Source: Myxococcales bacterium | Lineage (GTDB): Bacteria > Myxococcota_A > Polyangia > Polyangiales > JADJMO01 | DNA length: 64,000 bases | Reading direction: 5' to 3' | Assembly (NCBI GenBank): GCA_016709545.1 | Contig: JADJMO010000015.1 | Location: 62,001 to 126,000, forward strand | In this document: in pieces, positions 25,877 to 34,229 of the stretch | Numbering within the stretch: the first letter of the stretch is position 1 | How the letters are laid out: every line of letters begins with the position of its first letter | Notes under the pieces: generated by a model | Database searches by the model: none | What the model was told of the DNA's origin: nothing | What the model saw: only the letters and a program-made list of their open reading frames with translations | Translations under genes and position numbers: made by a program

Positions 25877-27676
25877 ATGGCGGACCTCGGTGAGACGACG
25901 AGCGATCGGCCGTCTCTGCCCGCGCGGCCCTCCGCGGCCGGCTTCGGAATCCCCCCAGCTCCCGAGACGGGACTCGTCGCGTGGTTCCCCGGCCTCTGGG
26001 TCCTGCGTCACTACCAGCGCGCGTGGCTCGCGAAGGACGTCGTGGCCGGGCTCGTCCTCACCGCGCTGCTCGTACCCGCGGGCATGGGCTACGCCGAGGC
26101 CTCGGGGTTGCCGGCGATCACCGGGCTTTACGCGACGATCGCCCCGCTGCTCGCCTACGCGGTGTTCGGCCCGTCGCGGATCATGGTGCTCGGCCCCGAC
26201 TCTGCCCTCGCGGCCTTGATCGCGGCGGCGGTGCTCGGCATGGCGAACGGCAGCCCCGAGCGCGCGGTCGCCCTCGGGTCGATGCTCGCGCTCCTGACCG
26301 GCGCACTGTGCGTGCTCGCCGGCCTGCTCCGCGCGGGCTTCCTGACCGACCTGCTCTCGAAGCCCGTGCGTGTCGGATACATGAACGGCATCGCGCTCAC
26401 GGTGCTCGTCACGCAGCTGCCGAAGTTGCTCGGATTCTCGACCAAGGCCGCCAACGTCGTCGACGGCGTCGGCGGGCTGGCCCTGGGGATCGCGGCGGGC
26501 AAGGTGCGGCCGCTCGCGCTCGCCCTCGGCGGCGGGTGCCTCCTCACCATCCTCGTACTGCGCGCCCTCGCGCCGAAGGTCCCGGGCATCCTGTTCGCGG
26601 TCTGCGCGGCGACCGTCGTCGTCTCGGTGTTCCACCTCGGCGGTCGGGTCGCAGTGGTGGGCCCGGTGCCGCGCGGTGTGCCTCTGCCCGCGCTCCCCCT
26701 GGTCCACCTCGCCGATCTCGGCCCCTTGCTCGTCGCCGCCGTCGGCATCACCCTGGTCTCGTTCGCCGACACGAGCGTGCTGTCGCGCACCTACGCCGGC
26801 CGCGCCGGCTACCGCGTCGATGCCAACCGTGAGCTCCTCGGGCTCGGGGTCGCCAACCTCGCGGCCGGGCTGTTCCGGGGGTTCCCCATCTCGAGCAGCG
26901 CGTCGCGCACGCCGGTCGCCGAGTCGGCGGGTTCGCGCACCCAGCTCACTGGGGTCGTCGGAGCCCTCGCCATCACGGTGCTGCTCGTGGCCGCGCCGGG
27001 CCTCACCACCAACCTGCCGACCGCGGCGCTCGCGGCGGTGGTCATCGCCGCCGCGCTCAAGATCATCGACGTCCGCGCGCTCCTGGTCTTCCGCCGCGTG
27101 CGCCGGTCCGACTTCTTGCTGTCGATCGTCGCGTTCCTCGGGGTCGCCGCGCTCGGCGTCATCCCGGGGATCGCGCTCGCCGTGGGCGTGTCGATCCTCG
27201 ACTTCGTGCGGCGCGCGTGGCGCCCCCACGACGCGGTGCTGGGCCGCGCGAAGGGCGTGAAGGGGTACCACGATCTGCGTCGCTACCCGGAGGCGCGACA
27301 GATCCCCGGGCTCGTCCTGTTCCGCTGGGACGCGCCGCTGTTCTTCGCCAACGCCGACACGTTCCGCGCCCGCGTGATCGACGTCGTGGAGGAGGCGCCC
27401 ACGCCCCCGCGCTGGGTGGTGATCGCGGCCGAGCCGATCACCGACGTCGACACCACCGCCGCCGAGATGATCCAGGAGCTCGACGGCGAGCTCGCGGCGC
27501 GCGGCGTCGAGCTGGCGTTCGCCGAGCTGAAGGACCCGGTCAAGGACCGCCTGCTCCGCTACGGGCTCCAGGAGAAGATCGGCCACGAGTACTTCTTCCC
27601 GACCGTGGGCGTCGCGGTGAAGGCGTTCCTGGAGCGCAACGAGGTGAAGTGGCAGGACTGGGAGGAGGGCGGCTGA
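25877..27676 (+). CDS. SulP-family anion transporter with STAS domain
   Basis: 599-residue inner-membrane transporter of the SLC26/SulP family (sulfate, bicarbonate or other anions). The transport domain with about 12-14 helices contains VPAGMGYAEASGLPAITGLYATI and GFPISSSASRTPVAESAGSRTQL. A C-terminal cytoplasmic STAS domain (about residues 470-580) includes FRWDAPLFFANADTFR. It follows the redox operon by 17 bp and ends 53 bp before arsM. Substrate cannot be decided; sulfate or oxyanion uptake would fit the arsenic setting but is inference. Confidence 0.88.
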   Translation: MADLGETTSDRPSLPARPSAAGFGIPPAPETGLVAWFPGLWVLRHYQRAWLAKDVVAGLVLTALLVPAGMGYAEASGLPAITGLYATIAPLLAYAVFGPSRIMVLGPDSALAALIAAAVLGMANGSPERAVALGSMLALLTGALCVLAGLLRAGFLTDLLSKPVRVGYMNGIALTVLVTQLPKLLGFSTKAANVVDGVGGLALGIAAGKVRPLALALGGGCLLTILVLRALAPKVPGILFAVCAATVVVSVFHLGGRVAVVGPVPRGVPLPALPLVHLADLGPLLVAAVGITLVSFADTSVLSRTYAGRAGYRVDANRELLGLGVANLAAGLFRGFPISSSASRTPVAESAGSRTQLTGVVGALAITVLLVAAPGLTTNLPTAALAAVVIAAALKIIDVRALLVFRRVRRSDFLLSIVAFLGVAALGVIPGIALAVGVSILDFVRRAWRPHDAVLGRAKGVKGYHDLRRYPEARQIPGLVLFRWDAPLFFANADTFRARVIDVVEEAPTPPRWVVIAAEPITDVDTTAAEMIQELDGELAARGVELAFAELKDPVKDRLLRYGLQEKIGHEYFFPTVGVAVKAFLERNEVKWQDWEEGG

Positions 27677-27680
27677 CCGT

Positions 27681-27707
27681 TGCGTCCTTTCGGGACCGAC
27701 GCCGTCT
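27681..27707 (+). promoter_or_regulatory. SigZ-type promoter candidate of arsM
   Basis: TGCGTCCTTTCGGG (27681-27694), seven bases, then CCGTCT (27702-27707), 22 bp before the arsM start. The same two boxes with the same spacing occur before sigZ at 29532-29558. Such exact conservation across unrelated flanks suggests one ECF sigma factor, probably the SigZ-like protein encoded nearby, drives both. Confidence 0.6.
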
Positions 27708-27729
27708 AGAGGAGCAGGAGGCAACGAAC

Positions 27730-28548
27730 ATGGATCAGCGAACGGCAGACGAGGTGCGCAGCGCGGTGCGAGAGCTCTACGGCAACGTGGCCAAGAGCGA
27801 CGGGGCGATCGGCTGCGGGTGCGGGCCGACCAAGGAGGCGAGCCTCGCCCTCGGCTACACCAAGGAGGACCTCGCGGCGGTGCCCGAGGGGGCGAACATG
27901 GGCCTCGGGTGCGGCAATCCCCGGGCGATCGCGGCGCTGCGTCCCGGCGAGACCGTGCTCGACCTCGGCAGCGGCGGCGGCTTCGACTGCTTCCTCGCGG
28001 CTCGACAGGTCGGCGAGGCCGGCCACGTCATCGGGGTCGACATGACCCCCGACATGGTCAGCAAGGCGCGCGGCAACGCCGGCCGCGCGGAGGCCAAGAA
28101 CGTCGAGTTCCGGCTCGGCGAGATCGAGCACCTACCCGTGGCGGACGGCGCGGTCGACGTCATCCTCTCCAACTGCGTGATCAACCTCTCGCCGGACAAG
28201 GGCAGCGTGTTCCGCGAGTGCTTCCGCGTGCTCGGGCCGGGTGGGCGCCTCGCCATCTCGGACGTGGTCCTGCTCGCGCCGCTCCCCGCGGCCCTCGGCG
28301 AGCAGATCGCCATGCTCACGGGGTGCGTCAGCGGCGCGGCCAGCGTCGACACCCTGCACGCCCTGCTCCGCGTGGCCGGCTTCGAGGACATCCAGATCTC
28401 GCCGAAGCCCGAGAGCGCCGAGTTCATCGCGCAGTGGATGCCCGGGTCGGGCGCCGAGAAGTACGTCGCCTCGGCCACGATCGAGGCCCGGAAGCCGGGG
28501 GCCGCGAAGAGCTGCTGCGGACCCACCTGCTGCGCGGAGAAGGCGTGA
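27730..28548 (+). CDS. arsM: Arsenite S-adenosylmethionine methyltransferase
   Basis: ArsM methylates As(III) to volatile or less retained methylarsenicals. The 272-residue protein has the SAM motif VLDLGSGGGFDC and the conserved arsenic-binding cysteines at C61 (NMGLGCGNP), C149 (LSNCVINLSPDK) and C199 (LTGCVSGA), plus an N-terminal CGC and a C-terminal SCCGPTCC tail. A strong RBS (AGGAGG) precedes ATG 27730. It is coupled by GTGA overlap to a dioxygenase gene that carries a nonsense codon. Confidence 0.96.
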   Translation: MDQRTADEVRSAVRELYGNVAKSDGAIGCGCGPTKEASLALGYTKEDLAAVPEGANMGLGCGNPRAIAALRPGETVLDLGSGGGFDCFLAARQVGEAGHVIGVDMTPDMVSKARGNAGRAEAKNVEFRLGEIEHLPVADGAVDVILSNCVINLSPDKGSVFRECFRVLGPGGRLAISDVVLLAPLPAALGEQIAMLTGCVSGAASVDTLHALLRVAGFEDIQISPKPESAEFIAQWMPGSGAEKYVASATIEARKPGAAKSCCGPTCCAEKA

Positions 28549-29522
28549 CGCTGCCCGATCTCCTCGACGCCCGGGCGCGCTGGCGGGGCCCCGCGCTCGC
28601 GGTGGATCGCTCGTGGATCCAGCCGCTCGACGCCGCCGAACGAGCCGAGCTCGCGGCGGCCGCGGAGGCCCTGCAGGAGCGACCGCTCGCGGAGATCGGG
28701 CGGGTCCCCCTGCCCGCGCTCTCGGCAGCGGTGCGACGCTGGCGGGCCGATCTCCGCGACGGGATCGGGTTCGTCCTCGTCCGGGGCGTGCCGGTCGAGG
28801 GTCGCAGCGAGGCCGCGATGACCCGCATGTTCTGGCTGCTCGGGCGCGAGCTCGGCGAAGCCGTCCCCCAGAACAGCGCGGGCGACCTCGTCTGCCACGT
28901 CCGGGACACCGGGGCCGATCCGGCCGACGCGAACACCCGCCTGTACACCACGCGCGCCGAGCAGGACTTTCACACCGACGGCGCAGACATCATCGGGCTG
29001 CTCGCTCTCCGGGGCGCTCGCTCCGGCGGGGTGAGCCGGATCGTGAGCTCGGTCTCGGTGTTCGAGGTGGTGGCCCGGCAACGGCCCGACCTCGCGGAGC
29101 TGCTGTTCGAGGAGTGGTTCTTCCACCTGCATGGCGAGTTCCCGCCAGGGTTCCCGGCCTACTTCCAGATGCCCATCTGCCGCTGGGACGGGCGTCACCT
29201 CGCGAGCTTCTTCCTCGGCTGGTACATCCGGCGCGCGCAGCACCTGCCAGAGGTGCCGCGCCTCACGGCGGCGCGCGAGGAGCTGCTCTCGCTCTACGAG
29301 GCGACCGCCAACGACCCCGCGCTCTACCTCGGCATGGAGTTCCAGCCCGGCGACGTGCATTGGCTCTAGAACTCGGTCATCCTCCACAAGCGCACCGCGT
29401 ACAAGGACCACGACGACCTGGCGCAGAAGCGACACCTGCTGCGGCTCTGGCTGACGGCCCGCGACTTCGAGGACGGCGACGAGCGCCTCCGGGCCGGAAT
29501 GGACCCCTCGGCCCTCCGCTAG
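28545..29522 (+). pseudogene. TauD/TfdA-family dioxygenase with in-frame amber codon
   Basis: Fe(II)/2-oxoglutarate dioxygenase-like protein, coupled to arsM through a GTGA overlap. The HxD metal motif is in QDFHTDGADIIG. The reading frame meets TAG at 29367-29369 just after GDVHWL, but conserved sequence continues in the same frame (NSVILHKRTAYKDHDD, KRHLLRLWL) to TAG 29520. The missing part supplies the distal metal His and the 2OG-binding Arg, so the truncated product should be inactive. TAG rules out selenocysteine. It may be a true nonsense mutation or a base-call error; family members usually have Asn at this position. Confidence 0.8.
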
Positions 29523-29531
29523 TCGAAACCC

Positions 29532-29558
29532 TGCGTCCTTTCGGGGTCACCCCCGTCT
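29532..29558 (+). promoter_or_regulatory. SigZ-type promoter candidate of sigZ
   Basis: TGCGTCCTTTCGGG (29532-29545), seven bases, CCGTCT (29553-29558): the same bipartite element as upstream of arsM, here about 58 bp before the preferred sigZ start, consistent with autoregulation. Confidence 0.6.
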
Positions 29559-29615
29559 TCTCGGGGAAAGCGCATGAGATCGACCCTCGCCCAGCCGGTG
29601 GATACGATGCCCTCG

Positions 29616-30230
29616 ATGCAATCCACCCCCAGCGAGGGCCACGCGGCCACACCGGTGTACCTCGCCCTGCGCAAGGGGCTCCGCGCGTTCGTCGCGCGGC
29701 GGGTGCACCCCGATCACGTCGACGACCTCGTGCAGGACATCCTGCTGCGCATGCACGAGCGCGCGGGCGACCTGCGCGACGAGGCGCGGCTGCCCGGCTG
29801 GGCGTTCCGCATCGCGAGCAGCGTCGTGGCCGACCACCACCGCGCGCGGCGCACCGAGGTCGAGCTGTCCGAGAAGGACGAGCCCGTCGACGAACCCGAG
29901 AACGGCAACGTCAACGAGGTGGTCGCCGGCTGGCTCCGTCCGATGCTCGCGCTCTTGCCCGCCGAGTACGCCGAGGCCCTCGAGCTCGTCGACGTGCAGG
30001 GCCTCGGCCAGCGCGAGTACGCAGACCGCGTCGGCCTCTCGATCTCGGGCGCCAAGTCGCGCGTGCAACGTGGTCGCAAGATGCTCGAGGAGACCGTGCG
30101 CGCTTGCTGCGATCTCGAGCTCGACGTGCACGGCAACGTGATCGGCTACCAGCGCCGCCGCGACGGCTGCCGCTGCGAACCCGTCGCGGAGGACCGGACA
30201 GGGACGGTCCGGGAGCGACAGAGCCAATAG
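29616..30230 (+). CDS. sigZ: SigZ-like ECF sigma factor
   Basis: 204-residue ECF sigma of the SigZ type. Region 2 (about residues 20-70) has VHPDHVDDLVQDILLRMHERAGDL and LPGWAFRIASSVVADHHR; region 4 (about 100-160) has LLPAEYAEALELVDVQGLGQREYADRVGLS and SGAKSRVQRGRKMLEE. The C terminus carries the CxC motif typical of SigZ (DGCRCEP), possibly metal- or redox-responsive. In-frame ATGs at 29574 and 29607 are alternative starts. It sits inside the arsenic island and likely drives arsM and itself. Confidence 0.82.
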   Translation: MQSTPSEGHAATPVYLALRKGLRAFVARRVHPDHVDDLVQDILLRMHERAGDLRDEARLPGWAFRIASSVVADHHRARRTEVELSEKDEPVDEPENGNVNEVVAGWLRPMLALLPAEYAEALELVDVQGLGQREYADRVGLSISGAKSRVQRGRKMLEETVRACCDLELDVHGNVIGYQRRRDGCRCEPVAEDRTGTVRERQSQ

Positions 30231-30254
30231 CCTCCTCTTTCCCCCAGGAGTCCC

Positions 30255-30995
30255 ATGTCTGGAAGCGTGTCTTCCGGGATCGTCGCGCGCGCGGCGTATC
30301 CCGCGATCGTCGTGTCCTCGGTCGTCGTGGCCGACGTTCTCCGCGTGCGTGGGGTCTCGCCGGGCCTCGTCGTCACGGTGACCTTCCTTCTCGTCCTCGC
30401 AGCCGTTGGGCTGCTCGAGCGGATGGCTCCGCGGGATCGGGCCTGGAATCCGCCCTGGTCCGAGGCGCGCCAGGACGGCGTCTACCTCGCCCTCGCCGCC
30501 TTGCTGCAGCCGGTGGGGCGGCTGCTCGGTCATGCCCTCGCGGCGTCTGCTGCGCTCGCCCTGCCGAACGAGGGTCCGACGCGACTGCCCCTCGCAATCC
30601 AGGTCGTCCTCGCCGTCACGCTGGCCGACCTCGGGAAGTACTGGCTCCATCGCCTCGCGCACGAGCACCCGTGGCTCTTCCGCTTCCACGCCGAGCACCA
30701 CGCGCCGACGCGGATGTACTCGTTGAACGGCGTGCGCCTCCACCCGGTGAACCTGCTCTGGAACCTGGGCATCGACGCGGCGGTGCCGCTGCTCCTCGGC
30801 CTCGTGAACTACGGCTCGACGCTGGTCGTGTGGGACGTGGTCTTCGGGACGCGGCGTCTGCCGGCCGGAAACCCGCGCGCGCTCGGACTCGCCGAGGGAG
30901 CGGCCCATCCGTCGGAGCTGCGAGCGCAGCTCCTGTTCCCCCTCTGCCACGACCGGCTCGACCGTTGTTCTCTGCTCTGCCGGGCTCGCCGCTGA
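30255..30995 (+). CDS. Sterol desaturase/fatty acid hydroxylase family protein, apparently internally deleted
   Basis: Membrane di-iron hydroxylase-like protein (246 residues) with four hydrophobic segments and the first two His boxes, YWLHRLAHEH and FRFHAEHH. The third box (usually an LHRWHHS-like motif) is absent: the sequence jumps from LLLGLVN to YGSTLVVWDVVFGTRRLP, which normally lies some 60-70 residues later. The reading frame is kept, so this looks like an in-frame deletion and the enzyme is probably inactive unless the assembly collapsed here. RBS CAGGAG precedes ATG 30255. Confidence 0.7.
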   Translation: MSGSVSSGIVARAAYPAIVVSSVVVADVLRVRGVSPGLVVTVTFLLVLAAVGLLERMAPRDRAWNPPWSEARQDGVYLALAALLQPVGRLLGHALAASAALALPNEGPTRLPLAIQVVLAVTLADLGKYWLHRLAHEHPWLFRFHAEHHAPTRMYSLNGVRLHPVNLLWNLGIDAAVPLLLGLVNYGSTLVVWDVVFGTRRLPAGNPRALGLAEGAAHPSELRAQLLFPLCHDRLDRCSLLCRARR

Positions 30996-31009
30996 CGGCC
31001 AGCAGTGCT

Positions 31010-31025
31010 ATCGTCGTTCTACGAT
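31010..31025. promoter_or_regulatory. ArsR-type operator overlapping the arsR start
   Basis: Perfect inverted repeat ATCGT-N6-ACGAT whose right arm overlaps the arsR ATG (31024). The same arms and spacing recur before acr3 (35352-35369), so it is the best candidate for the binding site of the adjacent ArsR. Confidence 0.6.
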
Positions 31026-31362
31026 GAAGAAGGACGACGCGCCCTGCTGTCCACCGGCGGCCGAAGGCCCCGACCTGCGGCCCGTGGAGGGTGCTGCCGC
31101 GGACGAGGAGCTCGCCCTCCTCGGCAAGGCCCTCGGGCACCCGGCCCGCGTCCAGATCCTCCGCCTCCTGGCGCGCCGCAGCACGTGCATCTGCGGGGAC
31201 ATCGTCGAGGAACTCACGCTCGCCCAGTCCACCGTCTCGCAGCACCTCAAGGTGCTCAAAGACGCGGGCCTCGTCCGTGGCGAGGTCGACGGCCCCCGGG
31301 TCTGCTACTGCCTCGAACCGCGCACCCTCCGCCGCCTCAAAGCGCTGGTAGGGAGCCTCTGA
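31024..31362 (+). CDS. arsR: ArsR-family arsenic-responsive repressor
   Basis: 112-residue ArsR/SmtB winged-helix repressor. The metal-sensing motif in the alpha-3 region is STCICGDIV (CxC), and an additional CC pair is near the N terminus (DDAPCCPP). The recognition helix region reads TLAQSTVSQHLKVLKDAGLVRGEVDG. It heads the arsR-arsD-arsA operon; the operator palindrome overlaps its start codon, implying autorepression. Confidence 0.93.
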   Translation: MKKDDAPCCPPAAEGPDLRPVEGAAADEELALLGKALGHPARVQILRLLARRSTCICGDIVEELTLAQSTVSQHLKVLKDAGLVRGEVDGPRVCYCLEPRTLRRLKALVGSL

Positions 31363-31402
31363 ACCGCCCAATCGTCATCGTTCGTCACCGATAGAGGTAC
31401 CC

Positions 31403-31780
31403 ATGTCCACCATCCGCGTCTTCGACCCCGCCATGTGCTGTTCGACCGGCGTCTGCGGCCCGACCAGCGACCCCGAGCTCGCCCGGTTCGCGGCCGACGT
31501 CGACTGGCTGCAGAAGCAGGGCGTGAAGGTCGAGCGCTTCAACCTGTCCGCCCAGCCCGGCGCGTTCGCCGAGACCGCCGCCGTCAAGGAGGCCCTCGCG
31601 CGCGGCACCGACGTGCTGCCGCTGGTGCTCGTCGACGACCGCATCGCCGTCGAGGGCGCCTACCCCACCCGCGAGACCCTCGCCGCCCTCGCCGGGGTGG
31701 TCGTCAAGCCCGCGAACGTGGCGCCGGCGGCCTCGGGTTGCTGCGGCGGCAGCGCGAAGTCCAAGACTGGCTGCTGCTGA
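31403..31780 (+). CDS. arsD: Arsenite metallochaperone ArsD
   Basis: ArsD carries As(III) to the ArsA ATPase. The 125-residue protein has the essential Cys12-Cys13-Cys18 triad (MCCSTGVCGP) and the optional C-terminal vicinal pairs (Cys113-Cys114, Cys124-Cys125). The thioredoxin-like fold ends near GVVVKPANV. The stop overlaps the ArsA start by one base (TGATG). Confidence 0.96.
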   Translation: MSTIRVFDPAMCCSTGVCGPTSDPELARFAADVDWLQKQGVKVERFNLSAQPGAFAETAAVKEALARGTDVLPLVLVDDRIAVEGAYPTRETLAALAGVVVKPANVAPAASGCCGGSAKSKTGCC

Positions 31781-33510
31781 TGTCCGGCCTGGTCGAGCGC
31801 GCGCCGCGTCACCTGTTCTTCACCGGCAAAGGTGGCGTCGGCAAGACGAGCGTCGCGTGCGCCACGGCCATCGCCCTGGCCGACCGCGGCAAGCGGGTGC
31901 TCCTCGTGAGCACCGACCCGGCGTCGAACCTCGGGGAGGTGCTCGCGACGCCGCTCGGCCCGACGCCCACGGCGATCGCCGCCGTGCCGAACCTCTCCGC
32001 GCTCGATCTCGACCCGGAAGAAGCCGCGCGGGCCTACCGCGAGAAGATGGTGAGCCCCTACCGTGGGGTGCTGCCAGATGCTGCCATCCGCAGCATCGAG
32101 GAGCAGCTCTCGGGCGCGTGCACGGTCGAGATCGCCGCCTTCGACGAGTTCTCCAAGCTCCTCGGCGACGACCAGGCGACCGCCGCGTTCGACCACGTGG
32201 TGTTCGACACCGCGCCGACCGGACACACGCTGCGCTTGCTCGAGCTCCCCGCGGCCTGGACCACGTTCCTCGAGGCCAACACCGGCGGCACCTCGTGCCT
32301 CGGCCCGCTCGCCGGCCTCGCGGCGCAGCAGGCGCTCTACGTCGCCTCGCGCGCCGCCCTCGTCGACGCCACCGCCACGGTGCTCGTGCTCGTCAGCCGG
32401 CCCGAGCGGAGCGCCCTCGTCGAGGCCGACCGCACCCACGGCGAGCTCGCCGCCCTCGGCGTGAGGCGGCAGGAGCTGGTGCTCAACGGCCTGTTCACGG
32501 CGGCCGGGGGTGATGACCCGGTCGCCGCAGCGCTCGAGGCACGAGGCACCCGCGCCCTCACCGAGATGCCCGCGTCGCTGGCTGCCCTCCCCCGGACGAG
32601 CATCGCGCTCCACCCGTTCGGCCTCGTCGGGGTCGGCGCGCTGCGGGCGCTGTTCTCCGCCGAGGTCGCGCCCGCGACCATGCCGGACGCGCCCTCACCC
32701 CCGATCGTCGCGCCGCTCTCCGACCTCCTACCGGCGCTCGCGGGCCACCCGCACGGCGTCATCCTCACGATGGGCAAGGGAGGCGTCGGCAAGACCACGG
32801 TCGCCGTGACGGTGGCCGTCGAGCTCGCGCGCCGCGGCCTCCGCGTGCACCTCACCACCACCGACCCGGCCGCGCACGTGCAGGCCGCGCTGGGTGACGC
32901 CGTGCCGGGCCTCCGGGTCACGCGGATCGATCCCGTGGTCGAGACGGCGAACTACCGCGAAGAGGTGCTCCGCACGAGCGGCGCCGGGCTCGACGCCGCC
33001 GGCCGCGCGCTCCTCGAGGAGGACCTGCGCTCCCCGTGCACCGAGGAGGTGGCGGTGTTCCGCGCGTTCGCCAAGGTCGTCGATCAGGGTGAGCAGGAGC
33101 TGGTCGTGATCGACACCGCGCCGACGGGGCACACGCTGCTCCTGCTCGACGCCGCCGAGTCGTACCACCGCGAGGTGCTCCGCACGCGCGGCGCCGCGCC
33201 CGAAGAGGTGCGCAAGCTGCTGCCTCGCCTCCGCGACCCCGCCTACACCCGCATCCTGATCGTGACCCTCGCCGAGGCCACGCCCGTGCACGAGGCGGCC
33301 GCGCTGCAGCGCGACCTCGCGCGCGCCGAGATCCAGCCCTTCGCCTGGGTGGTGAACCAGAGCCTCACCCCGCTCACGGTCACCGACCCGACGTTGCGGG
33401 CGCGCCGGGCGAACGAGGCGCGGTACCTGCACGAGGTCGTGGCGCTCTGCCCCCGCGTCGCGCTCGTGCCGTGGTCGTCCGAGGGCGTCCAGCGCCCGGC
33501 GGCCTGCCCC
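31780..33510 (+). CDS. arsA: Arsenite-stimulated ATPase ArsA (3' end uncertain)
   Basis: Two-halved ATPase that powers arsenite export and is loaded by ArsD. Each half has a P-loop (TGKGGVGKTS and MGKGGVGKTT) and a DTAPTGHT signature. The arsenite-site cysteines are in LSGACTVEIAAF, TSCLGPLAG and RSPCTEEVAVF. Homology fades after VALVPWSSEG at about 33480, where a G/C-homopolymer tract begins; the frame has no stop until 34164, so the given end is an estimate based on the usual length of about 580 residues. ArsA normally works with ArsB; the exporter here is Acr3 on the other strand. Confidence 0.9.
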
Positions 33511-33600
33511 TCCCACGGGGGGCCCCGCCCGGGGGCCCCCCCCCGGGGCGCAGGGACCCCCGCGCGCGCGGGGCGGCCGCGCAGCCCAAAGCAAGGTGAG
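33511..33600. other. G/C homopolymer-rich tract of doubtful sequence quality
   Basis: Runs of 6-9 G or C and alternating CG occur together (for example nine C at about 33537-33545) and neither arsA nor a gene on the other strand reads sensibly through it. It may be a convergent terminator region between arsA and arsC, but base-calling artefacts seem likely. Confidence 0.5.
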
Positions 33601-33685
33601 GCGGTTCCAGCGGCTCGCGCTCCTGGGCCGGCAGAGTCACGAGCTCGAGGCGCGCGCCGCCGCCCTGAGCGCTGCTGGTTCCGTC

Positions 33686-34125
33686 AGGCGCGACGAGGGC
33701 GCCCGCGCGGCGGATCTCGGTCCCGGCCGCACCGGCGCGGCTCAGCCGCTCGCAGGCCGTCCCTGGAGGGGGGGGGCTGCCGGGTTTCCGGGAGGGGCCA
33801 GGCCCCCCCAGGCCGCCACGCGCCGGACGGAGGAACACCGGCATACCTCCTCTCGGCGCAGAGCGCCGACTCACCGTGGGCACGACCACGGCTCCGACGT
33901 CATCTCGTCGACCGACTTCGACCGCTGCGCGCGCCGGCGTCGACCACACGCTGCCGCGACCTCGGCCACAGCGGGGGACCTCGCGCGGCGCCAGGTGGGG
34001 CACGGGTTCCGCTGGGCGTCGCTCGCCGCGGACCTCTTCGCGATCGATCCGGAACCACAGCGCGGCCTCCACGCCACGTGCTCCGCGCTGGCCGACGATC
34101 TTCACGCACAGCGAACAGACGGTCA
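33686..34125 (-). pseudogene. Thioredoxin-type arsenate reductase ArsC, broken by several indels
   Basis: Pieces of a low-molecular-weight arsenate reductase lie in order but in different frames on the minus strand: a region aligning with the N-terminal P-loop at about 34090-34120, QRSKSVDEMTSEPW at about 33885-33930, a Cys-containing stretch ending in a WPLP-like motif at about 33790-33850, and ERLSRAGAAGTEIRRAGALVAP at about 33690-33750. At least four small indels are needed. It lies downstream of acr3, a normal acr3-arsC order. Either a decayed gene or very poor sequence; the concentration of errors with the neighbouring homopolymer tract favours the latter. Confidence 0.55.
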
Positions 34126-34229
34126 GCGTGGATGACGGGTGCTCGGTACCGACGGCGCGGATGATACAGCGTGTCGTGGTGGTCTCCGACCACCCGATCG
34201 GGCCCGCGCCCGCCGCGGGATGGTCGCGG

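Noticed and set aside
29367..29369. In-frame stop in the dioxygenase read as a recoded amino acid
   Set aside because: The codon is TAG, not TGA; pyrrolysine use is not expected here and no supporting hairpin was sought or found. A nonsense mutation or base error is simpler.
29526..29552. GAAACC upstream of sigZ as a member of the bufferin-region regulon
   Set aside because: The -10 position reads GTCACC; a better-supported, different promoter (shared with arsM) overlaps the site.
33596..34135. Plus-strand ORF between arsA and acr3
   Set aside because: It overlaps recognisable ArsC fragments on the other strand and shows no domain of its own.
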